A DNA stretch of 53,797 nt, from contig NZ_KE007377.1 of the NCBI RefSeq assembly GCF_000400735.1, positions 1 through 53,797 of the forward strand. The letters run 5' to 3'. The notes under the pieces are model-generated. The model saw nothing but the letters and a program-made list of their open reading frames with translations. It was not told the DNA's origin and did no database searches. Shown piece by piece: positions 17,630-26,514 of this stretch; the stretch's first letter is position 1, and each line of letters starts with the position of its first letter. This DNA comes from Acinetobacter tandoii DSM 14970 = CIP 107469. Lineage in GTDB: Bacteria > Pseudomonadota > Gammaproteobacteria > Pseudomonadales > Moraxellaceae. The translations under genes were made by a program, and so were the position numbers.

Positions 17630-18669
17630 GGCTTTGTTGCACAAACCTAGCCTATAAGGTTTATTCAGTCCTATAATTTCAAAATGAATAAACCTACTCC
17701 TAAAACTTATCGTACAACCAACTGGTCTTCCTATAATCGCGCTCTCATTAATCGGGGCAACATTTCCATTTGGTTTGATCCAAACACTCAGTGGTATGCA
17801 CAACCACAAAACAAGCAAGGTCGAAATCAAACTTACTCCGATACGGCTATTCAATGCTGTTTAATGATCAAATCTTTATTTAGACTCTCTTTACGCATGG
17901 TCACGGGTTTTGTTCAAAGTCTGATTAAACTTTGTGGATTAAATTGGACCGCACCAGATTACAGTACGCTTTGTCGAAGACAAAAACATATTGATATTGC
18001 GATTAGCTATCAAAAAAGTAGTGATGGGCTACATCTACTCGTCGACTCAACTGGCTTAAAGTTTCTAGGTGAAGGTGAGTGGAAACGTAAGAAACATGGA
18101 CCTGAATATCGTCGCCAATGGCGTAAGCTTCATATTGGCATCGATGCTGAAACCTTGCAAATACGTGCGGTACAGCTTACTACAAATAATGTGAGCGATT
18201 CGCAAGTACTCGGTGATTTACTTGCTCAAATTCCCTTAGATGAACGAATTGATTCGGTCTATACCGATGGTGCTTATGACACGAAGCACTGCAGACAAGT
18301 CATTCTAGATCGAGATGCACATGCGCTCATTCCGCCAAGAAAAAATGCAAAACCATGGAAAGATCAGAAATTGAGATCTTTAGAGCGGAATGAGTTACTG
18401 AAAACAGTTAAACGTTTAGGAAGAACGCTTTGGAAAAAATGGTCTGGTTATCATCGTCGAAGTTTAGTTGAAACCAAGATGCATTGCATCAAACTATTAG
18501 GTGATAAATTAACAGCAAGGAGTTTTTCTAGTCAGGTGAATGAGATTCATGCACGCATAGCCGTATTGAACAAATTTACAGAATTAGGTCGTCCTCATAC
18601 CCAAGTTGTCACTTGAATTCTGTTCAAATGAGCAGAGTGTTATCTTTTAAATCTTTGTGCAACAAAGCC
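17630..18669 (+). mobile_element. IS5-family (IS903-group) element, complete
   Basis: A 1040-bp element with terminal repeats GGCTTTGTTGCAC at 17630-17642 and its complement ending at 18669. It lies within the right IS4 copy: sequence after 18669 (TATACGTGTTAAAAAAAC) continues the IS4 element, but the IS4 5' half is missing on the left. The 9-base flanks do not match, so insertion was followed by a one-sided deletion. Confidence 0.88.
17684..18616 (+). CDS. IS5-family transposase
   Basis: A 310-aa DDE transposase of the IS903 group with intact landmarks: HLLVDSTGLKF (first Asp), VYTDGAYDT (second Asp) and the HRRSLVETKMHCIK block (Glu). It is uninterrupted and preceded by a full left end, so it is probably functional. 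A diverged second copy lies at 31650-32582 on the minus strand, and decayed traces near 24319 and 26127 show repeated invasion of this region. Confidence 0.9.
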   Translation: MNKPTPKTYRTTNWSSYNRALINRGNISIWFDPNTQWYAQPQNKQGRNQTYSDTAIQCCLMIKSLFRLSLRMVTGFVQSLIKLCGLNWTAPDYSTLCRRQKHIDIAISYQKSSDGLHLLVDSTGLKFLGEGEWKRKKHGPEYRRQWRKLHIGIDAETLQIRAVQLTTNNVSDSQVLGDLLAQIPLDERIDSVYTDGAYDTKHCRQVILDRDAHALIPPRKNAKPWKDQKLRSLERNELLKTVKRLGRTLWKKWSGYHRRSLVETKMHCIKLLGDKLTARSFSSQVNEIHARIAVLNKFTELGRPHTQVVT

Positions 18670-19248
18670 TATACGTGTTAAAAAAACTTCATTGTGACCA
18701 ATCACTTAGCCAAGAATCATAAAATTAGTGATTTATTTCGTCATCTTCAAGTTGGTCAAACTGAATGTCGTAAACGACGTATTTGGGTTGGTCGAGTGAA
18801 ACTGTATATTAGTGCGCTACGATTAGAAGATGGAGAGCTTTTACTTGTTGTTTCTCCTATGTTTAATGCTTCTGCTATTCGTGATTATGCATTACGCTGG
18901 GAAATCGAAACGTTATTTAGTTGTCTCAAAGGACGTAGATTCAATCTTGAAAATACTCGTTTAACAGACCCTAGACGAGTCAAGAAATTGATAGCAGTGC
19001 TAGCTATCGGTTTCTGTTGGTGCTATTTAACAGGTGAATGGCAACATGATCGGAAAAAAGCGATAAAAATAAAGAAGCATGGACGACTTTCAGTAAGTTT
19101 ATTTCGCTACGGTTTGGACTATGTTCAAATGGCTATTCTACGTTTGATTGGTTTTGGAAAAAAAGAAGAATTTAAGAAAGTGCTAGCAATTTTAAGAAAG
19201 AAAAAGCCTGATAGGACAAGGGTCCTATGAAATTTGTCGTGTACAGAG
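18670..19248 (+). mobile_element. IS4-family element, right copy, 5'-truncated
   Basis: This holds the 3' 579 bp of an ISAba1-like element in inverted orientation to the left copy. It starts at the IS5 boundary and ends with the intact outer repeat at 19248, next to the target duplication. Confidence 0.88.
18694..19230 (+). pseudogene. IS4 transposase, C-terminal fragment (right copy)
   Basis: 178 residues nearly identical to 14785-15321. The N-terminal catalytic half has been lost to the IS5-associated deletion, so it cannot be active alone. Both composite copies are therefore transposase-defective; movement would need an enzyme supplied from elsewhere in the genome. Confidence 0.85.
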
Positions 19249-19257
19249 GTCCTTCAA
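19249..19257. repeat. 9-bp target site duplication, right copy
   Basis: GTCCTTCAA, identical to 14758-14766, directly outside the right IS4 end. Confidence 0.95.
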
Positions 19258-19358
19258 TACAAGCTGCACTTAATTTTAAGTATCAGCCGAGATTAGTCGA
19301 TGGCAAACCGACGAGTGTGCTGAATGTTAAAAATACATTCCAATATCGAATTTCATGA
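19258..19358 (+). pseudogene. tonB: tonB, 3' part, separated from its start by the transposon
   Basis: The last 33 codons of tonB (IQAALNFKYQPRLVDGKPTS through FQYRIS and a TGA). They continue the frame broken at 14766 once the transposon and one target copy are removed. They encode the final beta strands of the TonB C-terminal domain, which contacts the receptor TonB box. No start codon or promoter of its own is apparent. Confidence 0.92.
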
Positions 19359-19472
19359 AATATAAGTAAATATGAAGAATAAAAAACATCTTCAAATTGC
19401 GTATTTAACAGAAAATTAAACTTGGTACACAATTTGCTATAAAAGGGAATTAGATTTAAAGCGATTTCTATA

Positions 19473-20441
19473 GTGAAAACTCCTTTTCAGGCAAAGCGGG
19501 TAGGTTTTTTGCTTCTCGATGGATTTTCAATGATTGCATTTTCAAATGCCATTGAAGTTTTTCGCATGGCAAATTACGTTGAAAAAAAACATTTATATCA
19601 ATGGAATGTAACGGGTCTAGAGGGGCATCATACTTGTGCCAGTAATGGTTTACAGATACAACATACTTGTCAAATGCTACATCTTCTTTCAATGGATATT
19701 GTATTTGTGTGTGGTGGTTTTCAGCTCTTTAAATTGAACAATCTGACGCATAAAACATTCTTAAAGCGTTTGGATCAAGCCAATATTGCTCTAGGTGGAA
19801 TTTGTACTGGGGCATATGTATTGGCGAGTGCTGGTTTACTTGATGGTTATCAGGCCAGTTTGCATTGGGAGAATTCTTTGGCAGCACAAGAGGAATTTCC
19901 TCAGGTCTGTTTTAATTCGTATATTTTTAGTCTGGATCGGATGAGGTATACCTGCTCGGGTGGACTTGCATCTATTGATATGTGTTCACAGCTTGTAGAG
20001 CAGCATTACGGTGCCAGATTGGCTAAAAGAATTTGTGAACAATTTATTGTGCATCATTTACGTGAAAATACTGATATTCAACATCAACCTATCCCAAATC
20101 AGGGAAATAGTATTCAGCCAGCAGTCAAAGAAGCTCTCCGTTTAATGGAAAATAACATTAATGAACCTTTAAATATCTTAGAAATTTGTCAGTTGATTCA
20201 TAGCAGAACACGAACATTGGAAAGGTTGTTTCAAATGCATTTTAGTTGTTCACCCAAAGAGTATTATTCGAAGGTGCGCTTAACCCACGCGCAGAACTTA
20301 TTGAAACAGTCTAGCATGAGCGTGTCGAATGTAGCATTGGCTTGTGGCTTTGCCAATGCATCAAGTTTTAATAAAGCTTATAAAAATCTTTTTGGATATT
20401 CGCCAAAAAATGAACGTGGCGTTTTGGAGCTAGCCTCTTGA
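19473..20441 (+). CDS. GlxA-type AraC regulator (DJ-1/PfpI domain), probable creatine-gene activator
   Basis: A 322-aa protein with an N-terminal DJ-1/PfpI-like sensor domain (about residues 8-185; cysteine elbow in GGICTGAYVLASAG) and a C-terminal AraC double helix-turn-helix (about 215-315; LNILEICQLIHSRTRTLERLF and VSNVALACGFANASSFNKAYK). Relatives of this architecture (GbdR, SouR, CdhR) control betaine, sarcosine and carnitine genes. It directly precedes creatinase, whose product is sarcosine, so that role fits. It starts at GTG 19473 with no strong ribosome site. Confidence 0.85.
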   Translation: MKTPFQAKRVGFLLLDGFSMIAFSNAIEVFRMANYVEKKHLYQWNVTGLEGHHTCASNGLQIQHTCQMLHLLSMDIVFVCGGFQLFKLNNLTHKTFLKRLDQANIALGGICTGAYVLASAGLLDGYQASLHWENSLAAQEEFPQVCFNSYIFSLDRMRYTCSGGLASIDMCSQLVEQHYGARLAKRICEQFIVHHLRENTDIQHQPIPNQGNSIQPAVKEALRLMENNINEPLNILEICQLIHSRTRTLERLFQMHFSCSPKEYYSKVRLTHAQNLLKQSSMSVSNVALACGFANASSFNKAYKNLFGYSPKNERGVLELAS

Positions 20442-20545
20442 TTTGTCGTATTCTGACAACTTTTTAGCGTTTTTTGAAAATAAACACTCTAAAAAAATAC
20501 CTAAGCTTAATTCATACCAACACTTACCCCCCAAAGGTATCCACT

Positions 20546-21784
20546 ATGAATATCCAAGCGAAGGTTCACCAAGACTCGTTACCTGCACTTTTAACAATTG
20601 AAAATGGTGAAAAGGTACAATCAACATTCTCAAAAGAAGAATATGAAAACCGTCATAGAAAATTACGTCAAATGATGGTGGATCAACAAGTTGATTCAGT
20701 TTTATTCAGCTCTATGCATAACATCAACTATTACGTTGATTTCCTGTATTGCTCATTTGGTCGCTTTTTTGGTGTAGTAGTTACAGATCAAAAGGTGGTG
20801 AGTATTTCTGCCAATATTGATGGTGGTCAACCTTGGCGTCGTACAGTAGGTGACTACAATGTGGTCTATACCGATTGGCAGCGTGATAACTATTTCCGTG
20901 CTGTTGCACAAGAAATTCCCAACAAAGGTCGTGTAGGGGTTGAGTTTGATCATCTGCCGATTGAGCGATTAAACAAGCTGAAAGCAGTCTTGCCAAATGT
21001 TGAATTTGTCGATATTAGTGCTGCTTGTATGAAGCTGCGTATGGTGAAATCTCTAGAAGAAATTGCACACATTAAACATGGTGCAGCAGTATGTGATATT
21101 GGCGGTTTTGCCTTAACAGCGGCTGTTAAAGAAGGAGTGCACGAGCACGAAGTCGCGTTGGCATCGACACAAGCGATGGTGCGTGAAATTGCTAAACGTT
21201 TCCCGCATTCAGAATTAATGGATACTTGGACTTGGTTCCAATCAGGCATTAACACTGATGGGGCACACAACCCTGTGACTACTCGTCAAGTGCAAAAAGG
21301 CGATATCTTAAGTTTGAACTGCTTTTCAATGATCGCGGGTTATTACACTGCACTTGAACGGACTCAGTTCTTTGGTCATTGTGATGATGCTTCGTTAAAA
21401 ATTTGGCAAGCCAATGTCAAAGTGCATGAGGCAGGTTTGAAACTGATTCAACCTGGTGCGCGGTGCTGTGATATTGCTAATGAATTAAATGAAATTTACC
21501 GTGAAGAAGGTTTGCTTCAATACCGTACTTTTGGCTATGGGCATTCATTCGGCGTACTTTCCCACTACTATGGTCGTGAAGCAGGTTTAGAGCTTCGAGA
21601 AGATATCGATACCGTGATTGAACCTGGAATGGTGATTTCAATGGAGCCAATGCTTATGTTGCCACAAGGTATGGCTGGTGCGGGCGGTTATCGTGAACAC
21701 GACATTTTGGTGGTGACTGAATCAGGCACTGAAAATATCACTAAATTCCCTTATGGCCCTGAGCACAACATTATCAAGGCATAA
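20546..21784 (+). CDS. Creatinase (creatine amidinohydrolase)
   Basis: A 412-aa cytoplasmic enzyme that hydrolyses creatine to sarcosine and urea. It has the two-domain pita-bread fold of the M24 family without metal dependence. It matches the Pseudomonas creatinase closely along its length: HNINYYVDFLYCSFGR, SISANIDGGQPWRRTVG, TDWQRDNYF, TWTWFQSGINTDGAHNPVTTR with catalytic His241, FGYGHSFGVLSHYYGREAGL, MEPMLMLP and KFPYGPEHNII. The ATG at 20546 follows AAAGG by 8 bases; an upstream TTG at 20474 is unlikely. A terminator follows. Confidence 0.93.
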   Translation: MNIQAKVHQDSLPALLTIENGEKVQSTFSKEEYENRHRKLRQMMVDQQVDSVLFSSMHNINYYVDFLYCSFGRFFGVVVTDQKVVSISANIDGGQPWRRTVGDYNVVYTDWQRDNYFRAVAQEIPNKGRVGVEFDHLPIERLNKLKAVLPNVEFVDISAACMKLRMVKSLEEIAHIKHGAAVCDIGGFALTAAVKEGVHEHEVALASTQAMVREIAKRFPHSELMDTWTWFQSGINTDGAHNPVTTRQVQKGDILSLNCFSMIAGYYTALERTQFFGHCDDASLKIWQANVKVHEAGLKLIQPGARCCDIANELNEIYREEGLLQYRTFGYGHSFGVLSHYYGREAGLELREDIDTVIEPGMVISMEPMLMLPQGMAGAGGYREHDILVVTESGTENITKFPYGPEHNIIKA

Positions 21785-21789
21785 GTCAC

Positions 21790-21818
21790 AAGGCATCCCA
21801 AGTCGGGATGCCTTTTTT
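21790..21818 (+). terminator. Rho-independent terminator after creatinase
   Basis: AAGGCATCCC (21790-21799) pairs with GGGATGCCTT (21805-21814) around a 5-base loop, and six T residues follow. It lies between creatinase and the transporter, so expression of the latter may be reduced or need readthrough. Confidence 0.9.
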
Positions 21819-21833
21819 GGTGGAGAAAATAAT

Positions 21834-23117
21834 ATGAATGAAAAAGCTAAATCTGATCAAAACACTTTAAAACGTGTTGCCACTGCGAGTTTTATTGGTA
21901 ACTTTGTCGAATGGTTTGATTATGCGGCTTATGGTTTTTTAGCCACTGTGATTGCTTTGGTTTTCTTTCCAAGCAGTGATCCTATAGTTGCATTAATGTC
22001 AACCTACGCCATCTTTGCATTGTCCTTTATTGTTCGGCCTTTTGGTGGAATTTTCTGGGGATATATTGGTGATAAATACGGGCGAAAACATGCACTGTCT
22101 TGGTCAATTATGATTATGACGTTGGCAACTATGTGTATTGCGCTCTTACCGAATTATGCTTCTATTGGAATATTTGCACCGCTTTTATTGCTTTTCTTTC
22201 GGATGATTCAAGGTTTTTCTGCTTCAGGTGAATATGCTGGTGCATCAAATTTTTTAGCTGAATACGCACCTAAAAATAAAAAGGGCTTATATACCAGCTT
22301 AGTGCCGGCCAGTACAGCGGCAGGTTTATTGTTAGGTTCATTAATGTCAGCTGCGATGTTTGCATGGATGTCAGAATCATTCTTATATGAATACGGCTGG
22401 AGAATACCATTCTTATTGGCTGCTCCACTGGGTTTAATAGGTCGTTTCATTCGTCTCAAACTTGAAGATACCCCCGAATTTGTGGCACATCAAAAAACAA
22501 GTCAGAAAGAAACTTTCCCGATTAAAGCATTATTTACAGAATACCGTCAGCCATTATTTAAAGCGTTTGCAGTAGCATCGTTAAATGCTACTGCCTTCTA
22601 CTTAATTTTTAGCTACATGCCAAATTATTTGTCAACTGAGTTGGGGGTAAATAAAACCGAATCTTTTATTTCAGGGGCTATTTCTTTAGCATTTTACATC
22701 GGCATTGTATTTATGATGGGTAAATATTCTGACCGTATTGGCCGTAATAAAATGTTAGCTATGGCATGTATAGGCTTTATAATTTTAACTTTCCCATTGT
22801 TCTATTTCTTATCTGGTACATCATTTATTGGCATGATCATCATTCAATTGGTTTTCTGTAGCCTACTTGCGATGAATGATGGCAGTTTGCCTGCATACCT
22901 CACTGAACTTTTCCCTGTGCATGTGCGTTATACCGGTTTTGCATTTAGTTTTAATACAGCGAATGCATTGCTGGGAGGTACGATTCCACTATTTGCAACA
23001 TGGTTGATTCACAGTACAGGTAGTACTTTAGCACCAGCCTTTATTTTAATTGTGATTGCCTTATTTAGCATGAGCGTATTGGTTCAGAGCAATAAAGCGA
23101 AACTTGTCACGGTCTAA
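21834..23117 (+). CDS. MHS-family (MFS) metabolite:proton symporter
   Basis: A 427-aa, twelve-helix transporter of the metabolite:H+ symporter branch of the major facilitator superfamily (as in ProP, ShiA and KgtP). Diagnostic blocks are GNFVEWFDYAAYGFLA, RPFGGIFWGYIGDKYGRKHAL and RMIQGFSASGEYAGAS, with a second loop motif GKYSDRIGRNK. The ATG at 21834 follows TGGAGA by 8 bases; the longer frame from 21753 would run through the terminator and is rejected. Its place after creatinase suggests creatine or creatinine uptake (inference). Confidence 0.87.
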   Translation: MNEKAKSDQNTLKRVATASFIGNFVEWFDYAAYGFLATVIALVFFPSSDPIVALMSTYAIFALSFIVRPFGGIFWGYIGDKYGRKHALSWSIMIMTLATMCIALLPNYASIGIFAPLLLLFFRMIQGFSASGEYAGASNFLAEYAPKNKKGLYTSLVPASTAAGLLLGSLMSAAMFAWMSESFLYEYGWRIPFLLAAPLGLIGRFIRLKLEDTPEFVAHQKTSQKETFPIKALFTEYRQPLFKAFAVASLNATAFYLIFSYMPNYLSTELGVNKTESFISGAISLAFYIGIVFMMGKYSDRIGRNKMLAMACIGFIILTFPLFYFLSGTSFIGMIIIQLVFCSLLAMNDGSLPAYLTELFPVHVRYTGFAFSFNTANALLGGTIPLFATWLIHSTGSTLAPAFILIVIALFSMSVLVQSNKAKLVTV

Positions 23118-23163
23118 TCCTCTTGGATGAGACCTTTGTAAACTCGTTGTAGGGAGCAAAAAT

Positions 23164-24078
23164 ATGAATACACAATCACAATGGTTTGGTGCTTTATTGG
23201 TAATTATGGGGGCAATAGGTTGGGGGACTTTAGGCATTGCCAGTACCCAATTGGCAAATGCAGGCTTGAGTAATAGTTCAGTAACAGGATTACGGATTGT
23301 CGGTACATTTATTTGTTTATTGGCTTTTTTACCTTTTCTTTATAAGGTTCTACGAACACTGCAATTTAAGGATATTCCTAAATTGGTCATTCAATCATTA
23401 CTAGGTATGCTTGGAATGACTTTCTGTTATTTTAATGCTGTACAACATGTTGGACCAGCTATAGCAGTAGCATTGCTTTATACCGCTCCTATTTGGAGTG
23501 TGGTACTTTCTTTTATTTTTTTGAAAGAGCAAATAAAGTTAAAGTCAATTATGCTTACTTTTGTGGCTGTGAGTGGTGTTGCATGTATGATGCTTGGTGA
23601 TAATCAACTCAATATGACGGGGGTGCTATTTGGTTTAGCCTCGGGCATTTGTTATGCTGCTTATGGGGTGATTGGTAAAGATATTATTGATCACTATAGC
23701 CCGACTTTTTTACTGTTCAGTTCAATGATGGTCAGTGCGCTTGCGATTTTTCCCTTTATTCACTTCCAAGAAATTGAAAGTCTGGTCTCGAATTTAGACT
23801 TCAATATTGTGATTGCCTGTATCTTATTAGTTGTGTTTGGCACGTTATTACCTTTTGCTTTATATACCTATGGACTGAAGTATTTAAAAGCATCGCAAGC
23901 TTCTATTTATACTATTTTTGAACCATTGACAGCAGTCATTCTTGCCAGCCTGTTCGCCAATGTACAGCTTTCCAATGCGCAGATATTTGGGATAATGTTG
24001 ATTATTAGCGTGTCATTGCTCAATGTGATTCTGGGTAAAACCAATCTTAATCATGAAAAAATATACTCAACCAATTGA
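23164..24078 (+). CDS. EamA (DMT) family transporter
   Basis: A 304-aa membrane protein with about ten helices made of two EamA repeats (about residues 10-140 and 150-290; AVQHVGPAIAVALLYTAPIWSVV and YLKASQASIYTIFEPLTAVILASL). Family members export or import amino acids and small metabolites. AGGGAG precedes the ATG by 7 bases and it follows the symporter gene by 46 bases, so it is probably in the same transcript. It could move an amino acid linked to creatine or sarcosine catabolism; substrate unknown. Confidence 0.85.
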   Translation: MNTQSQWFGALLVIMGAIGWGTLGIASTQLANAGLSNSSVTGLRIVGTFICLLAFLPFLYKVLRTLQFKDIPKLVIQSLLGMLGMTFCYFNAVQHVGPAIAVALLYTAPIWSVVLSFIFLKEQIKLKSIMLTFVAVSGVACMMLGDNQLNMTGVLFGLASGICYAAYGVIGKDIIDHYSPTFLLFSSMMVSALAIFPFIHFQEIESLVSNLDFNIVIACILLVVFGTLLPFALYTYGLKYLKASQASIYTIFEPLTAVILASLFANVQLSNAQIFGIMLIISVSLLNVILGKTNLNHEKIYSTN

Positions 24079-24481
24079 TTTTAAGATAAATATCTTCTAG
24101 ATAGTTTTGGTTATGTTAAGCAAATATTTAAAAGCAGACATTTTCACTAACTATTGTAATTCAAATTACAATCTGGTTAGTAGACTGGTCAATTTCTGTA
24201 AATTTATCTAGGACAGTAATTCTCACATTCATCTCATTAACCTGACTTGAAAAAATCTTTTTTGACTATTTATCGTTTACTAATTTGACGCATTACTTCT
24301 TGGTTTTAGCCTAACTACTGTGATAATAGCCGGACCAGTTTTCTATTATCCTACCTAAATGTTTAACTGTTCAAAGCAGCACGTTTCTATTTAGCGAGTG
24401 AGTAAACGTATCATCATAAGGCTCCTTGTTTTTTTAGGGAGAATATTATGGCTGCTCTGAATAAGTATTTTTGTTTAAGTT
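24079..24481. other. Intergenic region with a decayed IS5 transposase remnant
   Basis: No gene. Positions about 24319-24405 (for example CTACCTAAATGTTTAACTGT, then CAAAGCAGC) align with the interior of the IS5 transposase around 31815-31905 on the same strand, with mismatches and gaps. This is a heavily decayed IS fragment. It marks the boundary between the metabolic genes and the accessory island. Confidence 0.6.
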
Positions 24482-25740
24482 TTAGTCAAAAAAATCAACA
24501 TTTTGTTGAATCCGTGATTGAATCATCTCTAGGGTAGATGCTCGAATTTGATTGGGATAAAGGCGCTGTGCAATTTGACTAAATTGAAGTGCAATTTCTC
24601 GCATGACTAGGATGATCTCATCGATTTCTAGAGAGGTCAGATTGGCTTCTGAAGTCCCGAGTTTATGTATGTCATTTCGAGAAATATTAAGTGCTTCTCC
24701 CATAATGTCCATTTGATGATAACCACCTGGACCTTCACAGAAGGTCACATCATAGGCTGGTGCCAATTTCCATTGACCATTATTTGCCATGAGAAATGAA
24801 AAGTTCTTGGTATGGTCATCCCGATTATTGAAAAGTACATTAAACATAGCACGTTTAAAAGCATGCATCCTTTCTCGCACATCTTGCGTACACATCAAGG
24901 TTGCCCGAAGAAAATGCGATAGTCTAGGCTATCTGGAACTTTATAGTTTGCTCCAGTATATGCAGCCAAACTCTGCATTGGAATCCGCATGCCATTTTTA
25001 CGGTCGAATCGTTTAGAAGCAAAAGCCGTTAAACCATTGGGCAAATTAAAAAAAAGGTGTCTGGAGTCTCGATTTCGTAAAGACGTAAACATTCAGCATA
25101 GACGGCTTCAATGGCATAAACTTCAGGATGCTCTTGCTGAGCTGGGAATTTTATTAGCCAGGCTTCGTGTTGATCAGTAGCTTGCGTTGAAAACTCTAGG
25201 CTAACAGTATCTCGGTAAACCAATGCTTTGGGTCTGGCACCTTGAGGGGAGCCACCCATGACCAATAAATGCTGTAGAAATTCACCACCTTCACCTTTGA
25301 GTACTTCTTGAACTTCCTGAGCTAGTTGCTGTAAAGGGATATTTTCTGAGGTTTGCATGTCAGCAACACAAGGTTCAAAGGAGAGGGAACCCATTGCATG
25401 ACTACAAATATAGGTCAGCCGTTCCAAAGGTCCAATTCGTGCTGGATTCAAGCCAATTTTTTTGAAATATCGATCCATCAACAACATGCCCCAACCATCT
25501 GGCAAGGCATCATAGACTGGACCAGACAATCCCATTTGATGAGTTGGAAAACCCTGTCTGAATGGTAGGCCTTTTAAAGGGAGTAAGTAAGAAGAGAGCT
25601 CTACACCTCGCTGTATTTGCTTCTGGACTATATTCAAAAGCAATGATAGGTCTACCAGTTGTGGCAGTTGAACTAATCAGTGTTCCCCATAACCAAGATT
25701 CACCCCAACCGTTGTAATAAACATTAAGTCTATTGAGCAT
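24482..25740 (-). pseudogene. hipA-type toxin kinase, inactivated by at least three frameshifts
   Basis: Four frames in series give a HipA serine/threonine kinase. The N-terminus (NVYYNGWGESWLWGTL) is at 25740-25630. The central part (GLSGPVYDALPDGWGMLLMD, VMGGSPQGARPKALV, WLIKFPAQQEHPEV) follows to about 25050. Then come FASKRFDRKNGMRIPMQSLA and the catalytic part (NVLFNNRDDHTKNFSFLM, LAPAYDVTF) to 24482. Breaks fall near 25625, in a T/A homopolymer near 25050, and near 24897. Its start overlaps the hipB stop (TAATG). The homopolymer break could be a sequencing error, but the others are less easily explained that way. Confidence 0.85.
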
Positions 25741-26045
25741 TAACCCTTCCTCTTAATACGGTGGCGCTTACTTTGACTTTCATAGCGTAGAATGTCATTT
25801 ACACTGTTGAGTTGTGGTTGGAACAGCTCTTGAAGTTCATGTAATCTGCCCAAGACCATCGCAATTCGTACTAAGTTTTCAACAGATACATTTCGCCCCG
25901 CTTCAAGGTTCGAAACAGTATTTACACCGACACCTGCACGTGCTGCAACCTCAGCTTGAGACAGCTCCAGAAAGAGTCGTTGCTTACGTAAACGCTCACC
26001 TAAAAGAGTCACAACTTCTTCGGGTTTAGTGAAATATAAATCCAT
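25740..26045 (-). CDS. HipB-type helix-turn-helix antitoxin/repressor
   Basis: A 101-aa Xre-family protein. Its helix-turn-helix spans about residues 25-60 (LSQAEVAARAGVGVNTVSNLEAG), followed by a dimerisation segment and a basic tail (KRHRIKRKG). It would have bound and silenced the hipA kinase directly downstream. A perfect palindrome CTATAGCTATAG at 26102-26113, upstream of its start, is a candidate operator. With its toxin broken it is now an orphan repressor. Confidence 0.82.
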   Translation of the reverse strand: MDLYFTKPEEVVTLLGERLRKQRLFLELSQAEVAARAGVGVNTVSNLEAGRNVSVENLVRIAMVLGRLHELQELFQPQLNSVNDILRYESQSKRHRIKRKG

Positions 26046-26514
26046 TAAATTGGGTCTTAAGAATGAATAATTTAATTAAATCACAAAATAATGGAATTAA
26101 TCTATAGCTATAGTGTGGTTAAGGTGGGCTTCGTTGCACAGCACATCGGAAGGGTAGGTATGGTCCTTGGGTATCGGTTACAGAAAATCATCAGGGTGTA
26201 CTTTGACTGATTGTTGATAGGGAGATTTCAGTATTTTCATTTTTCCTACTAGGTCACATGACTTAGAAAGGGTTCTTCGAAAATTAGTTCATACTTTAAA
26301 AATCCTATAAATATTGAGGATATTTTCTTAATGCTTTTAATATAGCATGCGGCGATATGTAACTCGTACGGGGCTTAATCTGTCTTTCAGTGTAAATTTT
26401 TTGGGTGTGAGAGGGGTAGAGAATTGTGTTTGTTGGTTTATTTGGGAAATTAATCAGTGGATTGAAGCAAAGATGGTGGTTCGTTAAGGATTGTGGGCTC
26501 CGACTACCTAAATT
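26046..26514. other. Intergenic region with operator-like palindrome and solo IS5 end
   Basis: No gene seen. It holds CTATAGCTATAG (26102-26113) and a lone IS5 terminal repeat with one mismatch (GGCTTCGTTGCACA, 26127-26140). At the right edge TACCTAAATTTTAGGTA forms a small palindrome over the end of the fic gene. Confidence 0.5.

Larger units (their letters stand above)
14767..19248. mobile_element. Composite transposon bounded by ISAba1-like IS4 ends, carrying pldA
   Basis: This 4482-bp unit has inverted outer ends (left CTCTGTACACGACAAATTTC, right its reverse complement) and a perfect 9-bp target duplication. It has a nearly full left IS copy (minus strand), a cargo of a truncated gene, a phospholipase A gene and a tiny ORF, an IS5 copy, and the 3' half of a right IS copy (plus strand). 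The transposases point in opposite directions, as in Tn10-like composites. The target duplication shows that it arrived as one unit. Confidence 0.88.

Noticed and set aside
21753..21833. Extended start of the symporter inside creatinase
   Set aside because: The extension crosses a strong terminator and overlaps creatinase; the ATG at 21834 has a ribosome site and matches family length.
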